NCBI GenBank assembly: GCA_023444055.1
Contig: JAEZRV010000082.1
Location: 13,508-77,507 of the forward strand
DNA: 64,000 nucleotides
Direction of reading: 5' to 3'
From: Bacillota bacterium
GTDB taxonomy: Bacteria; Bacillota; Clostridia; Acetivibrionales; DSM-1351
The notes under the pieces are model-generated. The model was given only the letters and a program-made list of their open reading frames with translations. It was not told the DNA's origin and searched no databases. Each line of letters opens with the position of its first letter. Position 1 is the first letter of the stretch. Of the stretch, positions 8,197 through 17,749 are shown piece by piece. The position numbers were made by a program, and so were the translations under genes.

Positions 8197-10674
8197 ATGT
8201 TTCGTGAAAACAAGCTTAACACATTAGCAAATTTAGTTCTTGTAATGCTTATGTCTATAAGTATTTGTCAAACGCTATATACATCATTATTTATGACAAC
8301 TGCTCTAAGCCTAACAATATTTTTAGCTGTTATACCACTTACATTACTGTTCTTTGTCATGTTTAGAAGCAAAATATCGACCCTCATTTCAGCTATAGTT
8401 TTATGTGTAATATCAATTACAGGATTACTTTCCATATTCTTTAATATAGGAATAAATAATGCAGTAAAATGGTTAAATAATTATTTAAATTGGTTTATAG
8501 ATGTTTGTAATGGTTACAACAATGGAGCTTCCCCCTTTTATACCAATTTAATTCTACTCCTTCTTACTTTCTTAGTTACTTTATTAGTTTTTATACTTTC
8601 CATAAAATTATATAATTTTTACATAATAACGATTTTGTTATTTAGTATATTTTTTATACAAATACAGCTAGATATTTTTGTGAGCGATATATCATTTATT
8701 CTTTTTCTATTCTCTTTGTTATTGTATTATTTCTTTGATATATTAAAGCTAAGAAGTAAAGAATTAACCTATGATATAGGAAATAAGCTCATGTACCTTA
8801 TTTGCATTCTTCCTATTTGCCTCTTAGTTATATTATTCAGCCTGTCTCTCCCTATTGATGACAAAAGAGTTAGTATACCTTGGCTAGATTCAAAGTTTGA
8901 TAGTGTAATAAATTATATTTTTGAAAAAGACAATGCTAATTTTGATTACTTTTCAATTGAATCGGCCGGATTTGGCGAAGATAATGGATTAGGTGGAAAT
9001 ATAAATCCTAATAAGACCCATGTCCTAAATGTCAAATCAGACTCTCCAAAATTGTATTTAAAAGCTTCATCAAAAGCTTTTTACAATGGGCATCGCTGGT
9101 ATGATGAAATGGAGCAATTATCGCAAATTGGTGCATCAAGAGTTAATTACTCAACCCAACTTACTCAAGATGCCAAGGAATTTGTCAATGGAGTTTTTAT
9201 TGAAACAGGTTCATTTAAAAACAAAAAAATTTATAGGACTTCTACAGCAAGAATTGAATATGTAAATCTTAAAACAAAATCCCTATTTAGCCCTTTAAAA
9301 GTAACTACGATTGCTTTGAATAGTCCAAAAACTTTATTCTATGATAATGAACAAATAATTTCTTTAAACGATAAACAGTCTAAAGGCTTTTACTATGGGA
9401 TAGAATATAGCAATATGTTTTTAAATAGTAATGAACTTAAAACAATTTTAAGAAAAAGCTACAAAGGATATTATGAAGATCTTTATAGAAAATATTTAGA
9501 TAATGATTATAAATTTTCAGCTATTAACATGTCCAGTTTAGTTAAATTTCCATATAGCGCTGACTCATCAACACTTGTAAATGATAAAATTATTTCAGAA
9601 AAAGAAATAGATAGTTTATTATCTAAAACAAATGATATTTTTAAGCGGTACACTCAGTTACCAGATAGTATAACACCACGAGTAAAACAGTTAGCGCAAA
9701 ATCTTACAAAGAACGCACCAGATGATTACGATAAGGCTAAAGCTATTGAAATATACTTATCAAGTAAATACACTTATACTCTTAAGCCTGGCACCCCTCC
9801 TAGAAATAAAGATTTTGTTGACTACTTCCTTTTTGAAGGAAAAAAAGGGTATTGTACATATTATGCAACTGCTATGACTGTATTGCTTAGATGCATTGGT
9901 ATTCCATCCCGTTACGTTGAGGGTTATGTTATGCCCCCTATAGCAGAAAATGGAGTTTTCAAGGTTACAAATGAGCAAGCTCATGCTTGGGTTGAAGTAT
10001 ACTTTGAAGGGTTTGGCTGGATTCCATTTGAGCCTACAGCTACTTATGTCGCAAAAATGTATAATGATACAACTACAAACGCTCAAACATCAAAAGATGA
10101 TATGCTTAACTCAGGGTATAACAGTTATCTTGATTATTTGAACATGATGGAAAAGAACAAAAATAGCGATCTTTCAGGCTATGATGTTAGCACTTTTGAA
10201 ACCACAAAAGAAATAAATTCAGATAATACGCTTTTTGTCTTAATAATAATCTCTATCTTAATTGGAATAGTTCTGATAGCCTTTATTCTACTGGTTTTAA
10301 TAAACATAATTAAATCCTATTGTACTATGCGTATAATAAGAAAAGCCGAGCCAAATGATTCAATTCTATTGGCATATAGCTATATTTTAAAAGTATTGCG
10401 TGTTCAAAATATTGTTTATAATCCAGCAGAAACACCTACTGAATTTGGAATAAGAGTTGAAAAGACTTTTGACTTTATGAGCTATTCTTTTAATAAAAAT
10501 AACTTTAATAAAATAACAAACAATTATATTAATGCAAGATACAGCAAAGCTTTATTGAATACCAATGACAAACAAGCAATGCTTGAATTTTTGAAAGTAC
10601 TTCAAAACTTAACACTTGATCGCATGGGTAAATTCAAGTTCATTATGGCAAAATTTATTCTTAGTAAAATCTAA
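8197..10674 (+). CDS. Transglutaminase-like membrane protein (TgpA type)
   Basis: An 825-residue membrane protein. The first 230 residues hold about seven transmembrane helices, then comes an extracytoplasmic transglutaminase-like domain, a further helix near 680-705, and a C-terminal cytoplasmic tail. The catalytic cysteine is C553 (KKGYCTYYAT) and the histidine H596 (EQAHAWVEVY); the third position is E612 in GWIPFEPT, where Asp is also common. AGGAGG lies 7 nt before the ATG. It completes the moxR-DUF58-transglutaminase operon, whose cellular role is not established. Confidence 0.9.
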   Translation: MFRENKLNTLANLVLVMLMSISICQTLYTSLFMTTALSLTIFLAVIPLTLLFFVMFRSKISTLISAIVLCVISITGLLSIFFNIGINNAVKWLNNYLNWFIDVCNGYNNGASPFYTNLILLLLTFLVTLLVFILSIKLYNFYIITILLFSIFFIQIQLDIFVSDISFILFLFSLLLYYFFDILKLRSKELTYDIGNKLMYLICILPICLLVILFSLSLPIDDKRVSIPWLDSKFDSVINYIFEKDNANFDYFSIESAGFGEDNGLGGNINPNKTHVLNVKSDSPKLYLKASSKAFYNGHRWYDEMEQLSQIGASRVNYSTQLTQDAKEFVNGVFIETGSFKNKKIYRTSTARIEYVNLKTKSLFSPLKVTTIALNSPKTLFYDNEQIISLNDKQSKGFYYGIEYSNMFLNSNELKTILRKSYKGYYEDLYRKYLDNDYKFSAINMSSLVKFPYSADSSTLVNDKIISEKEIDSLLSKTNDIFKRYTQLPDSITPRVKQLAQNLTKNAPDDYDKAKAIEIYLSSKYTYTLKPGTPPRNKDFVDYFLFEGKKGYCTYYATAMTVLLRCIGIPSRYVEGYVMPPIAENGVFKVTNEQAHAWVEVYFEGFGWIPFEPTATYVAKMYNDTTTNAQTSKDDMLNSGYNSYLDYLNMMEKNKNSDLSGYDVSTFETTKEINSDNTLFVLIIISILIGIVLIAFILLVLINIIKSYCTMRIIRKAEPNDSILLAYSYILKVLRVQNIVYNPAETPTEFGIRVEKTFDFMSYSFNKNNFNKITNNYINARYSKALLNTNDKQAMLEFLKVLQNLTLDRMGKFKFIMAKFILSKI

Positions 10675-10701
10675 AGCTTACTAACTAAGCTTTCTGAGCT
10701 A

Positions 10702-10764
10702 AATAGCAGCTATAAAAGACATGTAATTTCTTGCACTTTTTCATCTTTTGTAGCTGCTGCTATT
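10702..10764. terminator. Bidirectional terminator between convergent genes
   Basis: AATAGCAGCTATAAAAGA pairs with TCTTTTGTAGCTGCTGCTATT with a 3-nt bulge. It lies in the 129-bp space between the plus-strand transglutaminase gene and the minus-strand GGDEF/EAL gene and could serve both. Confidence 0.6.
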
Positions 10765-10803
10765 AATAAATTTTATATTTAATTAGTCAATAAAACTTCC
10801 TCA

Positions 10804-12681
10804 TTAGATAGCTCTTTCTATAGTTAAAAAATTCCCTCTAGGTTGTTCTAAAGTTAATTGATAAAGCAACTTATTCAATTCATCTTCATTAAGCGGCTTT
10901 CCCCATATATATCCTTGTATGCAATCACAGTTATGTTCCCTTAAATAATCCAACTGCGTTGTATCTTCAACCCCTTCAGCAACAACTGAAATATCCATTT
11001 GGTGAACTAATGAAATAATAGGACCAACAATATGTTTATCTTTTCCCTGTCCTATAATACTATCAATAAATACCTTATCAATTTTCAAAGTATCTATAGG
11101 AAGCATCTGTAGATAACTTAATGATGAATAACCAGTACCGAAATCATCTAACGCAATATTAATTCCAATATTTTTTAGTTGATTTAGGACATCAATAACA
11201 TAATCCATAGATGATATAAATATTGACTCAGTAATTTCAATTTCTAAGTTATATGGATGAACTCCTGTCTCGTTAAGTATGCCTATTATCATATGAACAA
11301 ATGAAGGTTCCATAATTTGTACTGCTGAAATATTTACAGATAAGATCGCATTAAAATGATACTTATCTTGCAATTCTTTAAATTTCTTACATGCAGTTCT
11401 AAGAATCCATCTGCCCATTTGATTTATAAATTTTGTTTCTTCTGCTACAGGTATGAATGTAACAGGACTGACAAAACCCAATTCCGGCGAATTCCATCTA
11501 ATTAAAGTTTCAAAACCTCTCAATTTTTTTGTATCAGAACGGTATTGAGGTTGATATACTAGATAAAGTTCATCATTCTCAATTGATTCAAGAAGTCTTT
11601 TTTCAAGTTCCATTCTCATAAATATTCTATCTTTCATTTCTTTGTTAAAGAACTGAACTCCATTTTTTCCATCTTCCTTCACCTTGTACATTGCTGTATC
11701 AGAACACTTTAGAAGGTCTGTTGAATTGTCACCATCTCTAGGGTAAACTGAAATTCCAAAACTTGCACTAATAGTAAGTTCAGTCTTTTCTATATAGAAC
11801 TTCTTTAAAATTTCTTTTCTCAAGCTTTCCAAATATGTTACTATTTCATCTTCTTCTAATTGTCTTTGTATTATTAATGCAAATTCATCTCCACCTAAAC
11901 GTCCTAGCATATCATCCGGATGAATAACTGCTTTTAGTCTCAATGCAACCTCTTGCAACAATAAATCACCTGCATGATGACCCATAGAATCATTAATTCT
12001 TTTAAAATTATCTAAATCTATAAATATCATTGCAAATTTCATCTTTTTTTCCATTGACAAAGTAATTAGTATATCTAATCTATTGATAATCATTTTACGA
12101 TTTGGAAGTTCGGTTAATACATCAAAAAACGCTAAATAATTTAGTTTTTCTTCATTTTCCTTCATATCTTGATTATACTCGAGTAATTGTTTATTCTGAT
12201 TAAATAATTCTCCTTCAGTAATAGCAAGTTCCTCGTAAAGAGTTACAAGTTCCTCTTTTTGTTCTTTAATCTCTTCATATTTCTGATTTAAGCGTCTGCT
12301 AAAAACATAAATAATGGTTATGGTAATAATAGTACATATAGGCAGTATCATACCAGGTGCAGAACTTATATTACCCCTTGAAAATACATTTCTAGCCACT
12401 AAGAGAAATTGAATAACATTAATTGATACACCAATTATATATCCATTTTTTACAGCGCTTACAACTAAATATACAGATATCATTACTTGAAACTGTGCAA
12501 GAATACCTGTGATAGTATTATCTGTTGTTATACGTGTTTCTATGATGATAATAACTGCATATATAACCAAACAAAGAAAGCAAGTTATAATTTTAAAATA
12601 TGATATGTATTTATTTTCATACACATTTTCTTTTTTCTCAAAATACCTATTAAAAAAATTGTCGTCAGTTCTATTTGGCAT
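10804..12681 (-). CDS. Membrane diguanylate cyclase/phosphodiesterase (GGDEF-EAL)
   Basis: A 625-residue c-di-GMP enzyme. About six hydrophobic N-terminal segments (to residue 130) lead into a coiled coil (about 130-180), a GGDEF domain with the intact motif GRLGGDEFAL, and an EAL domain. The EAL signature reads ETL but keeps the catalytic glutamate, and the other active-site motifs (SVNISAVQ, EITES, LDDFGTGYSS, KIDKVFID, EGVED, QGY) are present, so both activities are plausible. The RxxD inhibitory site is HPDD, with its arginine lost. SD GGGGG is 7 nt before the ATG. The 320 bp upstream is AT-rich without a gene. Confidence 0.93.
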   Translation of the reverse strand: MPNRTDDNFFNRYFEKKENVYENKYISYFKIITCFLCLVIYAVIIIIETRITTDNTITGILAQFQVMISVYLVVSAVKNGYIIGVSINVIQFLLVARNVFSRGNISSAPGMILPICTIITITIIYVFSRRLNQKYEEIKEQKEELVTLYEELAITEGELFNQNKQLLEYNQDMKENEEKLNYLAFFDVLTELPNRKMIINRLDILITLSMEKKMKFAMIFIDLDNFKRINDSMGHHAGDLLLQEVALRLKAVIHPDDMLGRLGGDEFALIIQRQLEEDEIVTYLESLRKEILKKFYIEKTELTISASFGISVYPRDGDNSTDLLKCSDTAMYKVKEDGKNGVQFFNKEMKDRIFMRMELEKRLLESIENDELYLVYQPQYRSDTKKLRGFETLIRWNSPELGFVSPVTFIPVAEETKFINQMGRWILRTACKKFKELQDKYHFNAILSVNISAVQIMEPSFVHMIIGILNETGVHPYNLEIEITESIFISSMDYVIDVLNQLKNIGINIALDDFGTGYSSLSYLQMLPIDTLKIDKVFIDSIIGQGKDKHIVGPIISLVHQMDISVVAEGVEDTTQLDYLREHNCDCIQGYIWGKPLNEDELNKLLYQLTLEQPRGNFLTIERAI

Positions 12682-13002
12682 AAATAATCCCCCACAGATG
12701 TACTAATTATCCTTTATTTTACCATAGCAAGGCATTAAATGGAATAGTCTTTTACAAAATATATTAATCTTCCCTATTTGTATCTAATTTTCTATCCTTT
12801 TTATAGCTTTTTTTCTCATTTTAACTTATTTTCTTACACTCTATTTTTATCATATTTGTCCGAAATTTTCTTTTACCAAACCTATATTTCGGGCATTTCA
12901 TCCATTCTATCGTTAATCCAACAATTAAATTTTCACAAATTTACTATTTTAGTTTATATTTAAAATTTATCAAAATATTTTAAAATTTTACTTCATAATT
13001 CA

Positions 13003-13509
13003 CTAAAATACTTTATAATTTTTATTTTTAGATAATAACAACTTTTTCATCTCTTCTATGTCAGTAAGATTATTAAAACATCTTTTTGGAAATATATAGT
13101 ATATCATTTTCTCATCTGACAATATAAATGCACTTGGAATATCATAAGCGTCAACAAACAAACTCCAGTCAAAGTTTTTATGGCCATCTCCATTAACAAG
13201 TTGAATGCCTTTTTCAGAAAAAATATAGCTGCTCTCTTTTCTATTTTTATAAAAATTTATATAACTGCTAATAGGCTTTTTATAAAGAAAGACATATAAT
13301 AATATACCTAAAATAACACATATTAATATTAAAGCATAAATATAATTCTCAAATCCCATGGTCATACCATAAAATACCAATCCAATGATTATTATACTAA
13401 TTATAGGAAAAATTTTCCATACTTTTTTTATATTATTTATTATATACATAACGGCTATCTTAATATCATTTACATTATAGGATATCTTAGCTTCTATTTC
13501 ATTTAACAT
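13003..13509 (-). CDS. YcxB-like membrane protein
   Basis: A 168-residue protein with two transmembrane helices (about 28-75) and a C-terminal region that resembles the YcxB-like domain (SSYIFSEKGIQLVNGDGHKNF...IYYIFPKRCF). Function unknown. The start is the ATG at 13509, with AGGAG 8 nt before it; an ATG 33 nt further upstream has no SD. It stands alone between the GGDEF/EAL gene and the divergent LCP gene. A copy of a structured repeat lies about 190 nt upstream. Confidence 0.7.
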   Translation of the reverse strand: MLNEIEAKISYNVNDIKIAVMYIINNIKKVWKIFPIISIIIIGLVFYGMTMGFENYIYALILICVILGILLYVFLYKKPISSYINFYKNRKESSYIFSEKGIQLVNGDGHKNFDWSLFVDAYDIPSAFILSDEKMIYYIFPKRCFNNLTDIEEMKKLLLSKNKNYKVF

Positions 13510-13700
13510 GTGGATACTCCTCAATCTAGATTTTTTATTCATTATTATGCATAAACATGTAGCAAAACCATTATATACTAATTCTATTAAGCCTTCAATG
13601 ATAGAATGCTCAAGTACCTATCTATTAACCATTATTCCTGTATAAAAATTAGATTTTTGCACAATAATGAATATTCATGTATTAATTTAATGCCTAGATG

Positions 13701-13760
13701 ATTCAACGAGGCAGTAATATTCTCACTACTTGAGAACCAAAGCAATAATCGCAACTTATA
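13701..13760 (-). ncRNA. Structured repeat element, copy 3
   Basis: On the minus strand it reads GCTTTGGTTCTCAAGTAGTGAGAATATTACTGCC. AGTAGT pairs with ATTACT around GAGAATAT, matching with compensating changes the GGCGGT/CCGCC stem of the copies at 20.5 and 54.0 kb. It lies upstream of the YcxB-like gene on the same strand. No Rfam family is recognised by eye. The rest of 13510-13933 shows no gene. Confidence 0.45.
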
Positions 13761-13933
13761 GATTTAAAGGACATTTTCTTGCCTCGTAATATTTTAAGTA
13801 ATATTTGGTAAACCTAATAATATAAAAATATGTGTTTAATAATAGCTTAACTTATGATTTAATATTATTGTAAAGTTTACATATTACTAAACCTACAATA
13901 TATTTTAATATATATTGGAGAGGAGTTTGATTA

Positions 13934-15061
13934 ATGAAATCTACAAAGCTTATTTTTATGTGTAGTTTTATTAGCGGAATAATTTTATTTCTATTAGGTA
14001 TTTTCGTTTTGGCTAATAACAAACCAATCACTTCTTCTGAAGCTCAGCAAAATTCATCTTCTTCAAGCAGTTCATTACCAAAGATCGAAAATCATCTTGA
14101 TAATGATGATCCGATAAACGTTATAGTATTAATCAAAGAAGCTTCTGGATTTAACACTGATACTATTATTATTGCAAATTACAACCCAATCTCAAATCAG
14201 ACAAGCTTATTAACAATTCCTAGAGACACTAAGCCTAGCAACAACTCTATTTATAAGATTAACTCCTATTATTACATAGGTTTAAAAAAATACGAAAAAT
14301 CTAATGGTCTTTCACTAACTGAAGCAAAACACAAAGCAGTAGAATATGCAGCTCAATCAATTAGCAATATAACTAATATTCCTATTGACTATTATATTTA
14401 TCTTGAGATAGATACTATTAAAGAAATCGTAAACAGGTTAGGCGGCGTATATTTTGACATCCCTGCCGACTTAAAATACACAGATCCTTCACAAAATTTA
14501 TATATTGACTTACAAAAAGGTTATCAACTCTTAAATGGCGATAAAACTGAACAGTTTTTACGTTTTAGAAAATCAAATTCTCGCAAATCATCAGAATGGA
14601 AAAAATATTATGATGGTTCTGATTTAAAAAGAACTGAAATGCAAATTAAGTTTGTAAATGAGTTAATTCAGCAGAAGGTTAATTTGCTGCAGCTACCTAA
14701 GCTTATACCTATTATAAATTATGCCTTTGAAAATGTAATAACAAATATTTCACTTTCAGATACTCTGTCCTTAGTGAATACATTTACAGCGTCTGCTAAA
14801 CCCAGTATGAATACATTTAAATTGCATGGCTTAGATAAAAGGATTAATAGTACTGATTACTTTATATATATAGATAAAATAGAAGATACTAAGAAAAGAA
14901 AAGTATTTGATTCTAAAGAAATAATTAGTAGCTACTTTGACTCAAAATCATATTTAATTATTCCTGACAAAAACAAGAAATATGATTTTGAGTCAAATTT
15001 AAGAAGCAACCCATCAAACGATGAAACCGATAATAAAGCAGATAATACAGACAAACCATAA
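13934..15061 (+). CDS. LytR-CpsA-Psr (LCP) family protein
   Basis: A 375-residue membrane-anchored LCP protein. LCP enzymes transfer undecaprenyl-linked glycopolymers to peptidoglycan. One N-terminal transmembrane helix (about 7-28) is followed by a Ser-rich linker and the LCP domain, with LTIPRDTK, YKINSYYYIG, VNRLGGVYFDIP, the arginines of LRFRK and DLKRTEMQ, and a hydrophilic Asn/Asp/Lys tail. The pyrophosphate-binding arginines are present. GGAGAGGAG precedes the ATG. It is monocistronic and converges on the ABC-F gene. Confidence 0.9.
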   Translation: MKSTKLIFMCSFISGIILFLLGIFVLANNKPITSSEAQQNSSSSSSSLPKIENHLDNDDPINVIVLIKEASGFNTDTIIIANYNPISNQTSLLTIPRDTKPSNNSIYKINSYYYIGLKKYEKSNGLSLTEAKHKAVEYAAQSISNITNIPIDYYIYLEIDTIKEIVNRLGGVYFDIPADLKYTDPSQNLYIDLQKGYQLLNGDKTEQFLRFRKSNSRKSSEWKKYYDGSDLKRTEMQIKFVNELIQQKVNLLQLPKLIPIINYAFENVITNISLSDTLSLVNTFTASAKPSMNTFKLHGLDKRINSTDYFIYIDKIEDTKKRKVFDSKEIISSYFDSKSYLIIPDKNKKYDFESNLRSNPSNDETDNKADNTDKP

Positions 15062-15080
15062 GCAGCTGTAAAAACTCCCT

Positions 15081-16742
15081 CTAAAGCATTCTCAGCTTAG
15101 AAAGCAGTTCCTGATATTCCATCTCAAGGCTATCGTTATTGGTATTTGGTTCTGATAGCTTAGATAATACTTCTGTGATACGCATTTGTAACATCAGCTT
15201 TTGTGTTTGAGTACTTTGTTTGGTTTCTGAGATATCGCTTTTATCTTCATAATCCATCAAATTTCCTTCAAATTCTAGCACTTGACCATTTTTTATCACT
15301 AGCAGTCTTTGAGCAATACTATTTACGAAAGACCTATTATGCGATACAAACAAAACTGTTCCTTCATATTCACATAGTATACTTTGTAAAGCTTCAATTG
15401 ATTCCATATCCAAGTAATTCGTCGGTTCATCTAATAAAAGCAAATTAGCACTTGAAACAAATAGTTTTGCAAAGCTTACTTTAATTCTTTCACCACCGCT
15501 TAATAAGCCTACTTTTTTATATACACTATCACCAGGAAATAATAATCTTGCTAAAATCGTTCTAGCGGTTGTCTCATTTTGTACGCTTTCAATCATTACA
15601 TTATCAAGGATAGTTTTTTGTAAATCCAAGTTTTTTAAATCCTGATGAAGGTATCCAATATTAGCTTTGGGTACAATATTTACTTGTTTTAATAATTCAT
15701 ACTCGTTGCAATTGTCTAAATTTCTACATTTATAGAATTCATAAATCTGATTGAGCAAAGTAGTCTTACCTGAACCGTTTTCTCCTATAATGGCATGCTT
15801 TTTACCATTATATACATTAAACGTAGCTTTATTATATATATTTCTGTCTCCATAACTGAAGCTAAAATTATTGCTAGATATAATCAAATTATTCTGTGGC
15901 GGATTAGTTAATGAAAAATCAAGTTTAATACTTTTTTGCTCCTTTGGCTTATCTTTTATTTCAAGCTTCTTTAGCCTTTCCTCCAAGATATTTGCTGCAT
16001 CATGTATCTTTTCCTGTTTTTCATTAGCTTTTCTCGTGTGTAGTCTAGCTTCAGAATTGCCCATTCTTGCTGGAGCTTTTTTAATTGCTTTTGCACGTGC
16101 TTTGCGGTTTATAATAGCCTCCTCAAGATGTTTTTTCTCGTCAATGTAATATTTATATTCAAACCATTCTCTATCAATCATTTTTTGTTTTTGCTGCTTA
16201 TAAAAGGAATAGTTGCCTTCAAAGAAGGTTAACTTTCCATCTTCCACTTCAATTATTTTATTACATATACTATCTAGGAGATCCCTGTCATGGCTAATGA
16301 GTACTATTGTTTCTGTTTTTAAAAGTTTGTTCTTTAGAATCTCAATTCCTTGTAAATCGAGGTTAGCTGTAGGTTCATCTGCAAAAAGTACTAAACTGTT
16401 TTTACTTAAAGCGGATGCAATTCTTAGCCTGGTCTCTTCACCACCACTTACAATTTGGTTTTGAACCTTATCCCGCACATCAAATTCGCTCAATAACTTA
16501 GCATCAGCCGCAATTTCATAATCCGATATTTGTTTAATATAAGCTATATCACAGGTTCTTTTTACAATACCTTCATCTGGAGATTGTTCACCTACAAGTA
16601 TATTTAGCAATGTTGTTTTTCCAGCCCCATTTTGACCGACAACACCTATCTTATCGCCACTTCTGATTTGTAACTTCTCGAAGCATAAAACTTCTCTATC
16701 ACCAAAATTTTTTTTAATATTTATAGCATCTAAAATAAGCAT
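15081..16742 (-). CDS. ABC-F family ATPase (ribosome-protection type)
   Basis: A 553-residue soluble protein with two ABC domains and no membrane segments. Walker A motifs are GQNGAGKTTLL and GENGSGKTTLL; signatures are SGGEETRLRIASAL and SGGERIKVSFAKLF; Walker B LLLDEPTNYLD. A basic inter-domain linker (about 185-270) and a C-terminal extension (TQTQKLMLQMRITEVLSKLS) resemble the antibiotic-resistance ABC-F branch (Vga/Lsa/CplR-like), which displaces drugs from the ribosome. A housekeeping ABC-F role cannot be excluded. AGGAGAG precedes the ATG. The long upstream region holds two hairpins that could attenuate it. Confidence 0.85.
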   Translation of the reverse strand: MLILDAINIKKNFGDREVLCFEKLQIRSGDKIGVVGQNGAGKTTLLNILVGEQSPDEGIVKRTCDIAYIKQISDYEIAADAKLLSEFDVRDKVQNQIVSGGEETRLRIASALSKNSLVLFADEPTANLDLQGIEILKNKLLKTETIVLISHDRDLLDSICNKIIEVEDGKLTFFEGNYSFYKQQKQKMIDREWFEYKYYIDEKKHLEEAIINRKARAKAIKKAPARMGNSEARLHTRKANEKQEKIHDAANILEERLKKLEIKDKPKEQKSIKLDFSLTNPPQNNLIISSNNFSFSYGDRNIYNKATFNVYNGKKHAIIGENGSGKTTLLNQIYEFYKCRNLDNCNEYELLKQVNIVPKANIGYLHQDLKNLDLQKTILDNVMIESVQNETTARTILARLLFPGDSVYKKVGLLSGGERIKVSFAKLFVSSANLLLLDEPTNYLDMESIEALQSILCEYEGTVLFVSHNRSFVNSIAQRLLVIKNGQVLEFEGNLMDYEDKSDISETKQSTQTQKLMLQMRITEVLSKLSEPNTNNDSLEMEYQELLSKLRML

Positions 16743-16877
16743 AAAAAAATCTCTCCTCTAATCTGCCGGAAAGATTCTAACAAACACTTTTGTAAAATGA
16801 ACTTTAAAAAGACTTTTTAATAGTTAGTGAACAATAAAGCAAAAGAACAATTATTTATTATTGCTTAAAATATTGAT

Positions 16878-16916
16878 GCTAAAGACCGACTGCTTAATCT
16901 TGAGCAGTAGACTTTA
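16878..16916 (-). promoter_or_regulatory. Leader hairpin upstream of the ABC-F gene (proximal)
   Basis: On the minus strand ACTGCT pairs with AGCAGT around a CAAGATTA loop, flanked by further AAAG/CTTT pairing. It lies about 135 nt before the ABC-F start. Drug-inducible attenuators are common upstream of ABC-F resistance genes, but no clear poly-U tract follows this one. Confidence 0.35.
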
Positions 16917-16994
16917 AATTGTTTTCGCTAATTGATTCACTAATAGAATTATCTAAAAATCTTTAAAAATCAAAAAAATATGTGTTATATTAGA

Positions 16995-17060
16995 CTAATC
17001 CAGCACAAATAAGGGCATATCGCCCGTTCTAAAATTTTATTTGTTTATAAGCTGAATTAG
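16995..17060 (-). promoter_or_regulatory. Large hairpin upstream of the ABC-F gene (distal)
   Basis: CTAATCCAGCACAAATAA pairs with TTATTTGT...GCTGAATTAG with one internal loop, and a GGGC/GCCC stem caps it. On the minus strand a T7 tract follows about 17 nt later. It could be an attenuator or a transcript end; the remaining 16743-17234 stretch has no gene. Confidence 0.4.
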
Positions 17061-17234
17061 CCAATTCTCATTATTCGATACCTTACCCTTTCATAAAATC
17101 TGGTATTAAACATTACATAAATGCTTAAAGTATAAATAAAGAATTTATCTACTATTCTTACTAATTATATATACCATTACATTAATTATACTGCATTAAG
17201 GAAAATGAATCAATGATAGTGTTTAATATTATTG

Positions 17235-17627
17235 TCATAACACAGTAAATATATTTCTTAATGTAAAATACAACAAAAATAAAATAATTATTGATGCCCA
17301 AAATGCCTTTCCTCTGGGTATAATTTTTACATCTATTCCAAATATGTAAAAAACTAGCTCTATATATGCTAGAGCTCCAATAATTAAACAAAATACTGGT
17401 GTTATGTTAAATTTAAGAGAATCAATGATATCACCCAATAATAATTGTTGAACACTTCTTGTATTGCCGCATCCTGGACAGTACACATGAAAGTATTTAT
17501 AAATAGGACATGCTGGAAGGTGAGTACTCAATTTGTACAGTAAATTTTTAAAAATAAAAACCATGCCTACTGTAAAAAAAGGTAAAATGCAAACTATTAT
17601 CTTTATCAGAGGAGAATTTTTTTTCAT
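17235..17627 (-). CDS. DUF2752 membrane protein
   Basis: A 130-residue protein with about three transmembrane helices and the DUF2752 signature CPGCGNTRSVQQLLLGD near residue 45. Function unknown; the paired cysteines could bind metal or form a disulfide. The start is placed at the ATG at 17627 rather than 17639 because the SD 17685-17690 is brought near it by a hairpin. A 10-codon ORF begins at the loop-proximal ATG just after the SD, so an alternative is a leader peptide. No operon partner is evident. Confidence 0.8.
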   Translation of the reverse strand: MKKNSPLIKIIVCILPFFTVGMVFIFKNLLYKLSTHLPACPIYKYFHVYCPGCGNTRSVQQLLLGDIIDSLKFNITPVFCLIIGALAYIELVFYIFGIDVKIIPRGKAFWASIIILFLLYFTLRNIFTVL

Positions 17628-17690
17628 AATCGTATCCATGTCTAACTATTTAAATAAAACCTATAGAAAAACATGGATTTGTCACCTCCT
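17628..17690 (-). promoter_or_regulatory. SD-hairpin-AUG leader of the DUF2752 gene
   Basis: SD AGGAGG (17685-17690) is 57 nt before the ATG. ATCCATGT (17671-17678 complement) pairs perfectly with ACATGGAT (17634-17641 complement). The order and sequence (GGAGGTGACAAATCCATG ... ACATGGATACGATTATG) closely match the rsgI leader at 41.4 kb. Confidence 0.65.
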
Positions 17691-17749
17691 ACTAAAATCG
17701 TTATTTCTTTTAATTATAATCCGTATAAGAAGAATGCTAGCCTTATTAA

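Noticed and set aside
11560..11600. EAL domain suspected inactive because the signature is ETL
   Set aside because: The catalytic glutamate is kept and all other metal and substrate motifs are present, so inactivity is not supported.
12778..12963. A 61-codon ORF in the gap upstream of the GGDEF/EAL gene
   Set aside because: Low-complexity hydrophobic translation of AT-rich DNA without an SD.
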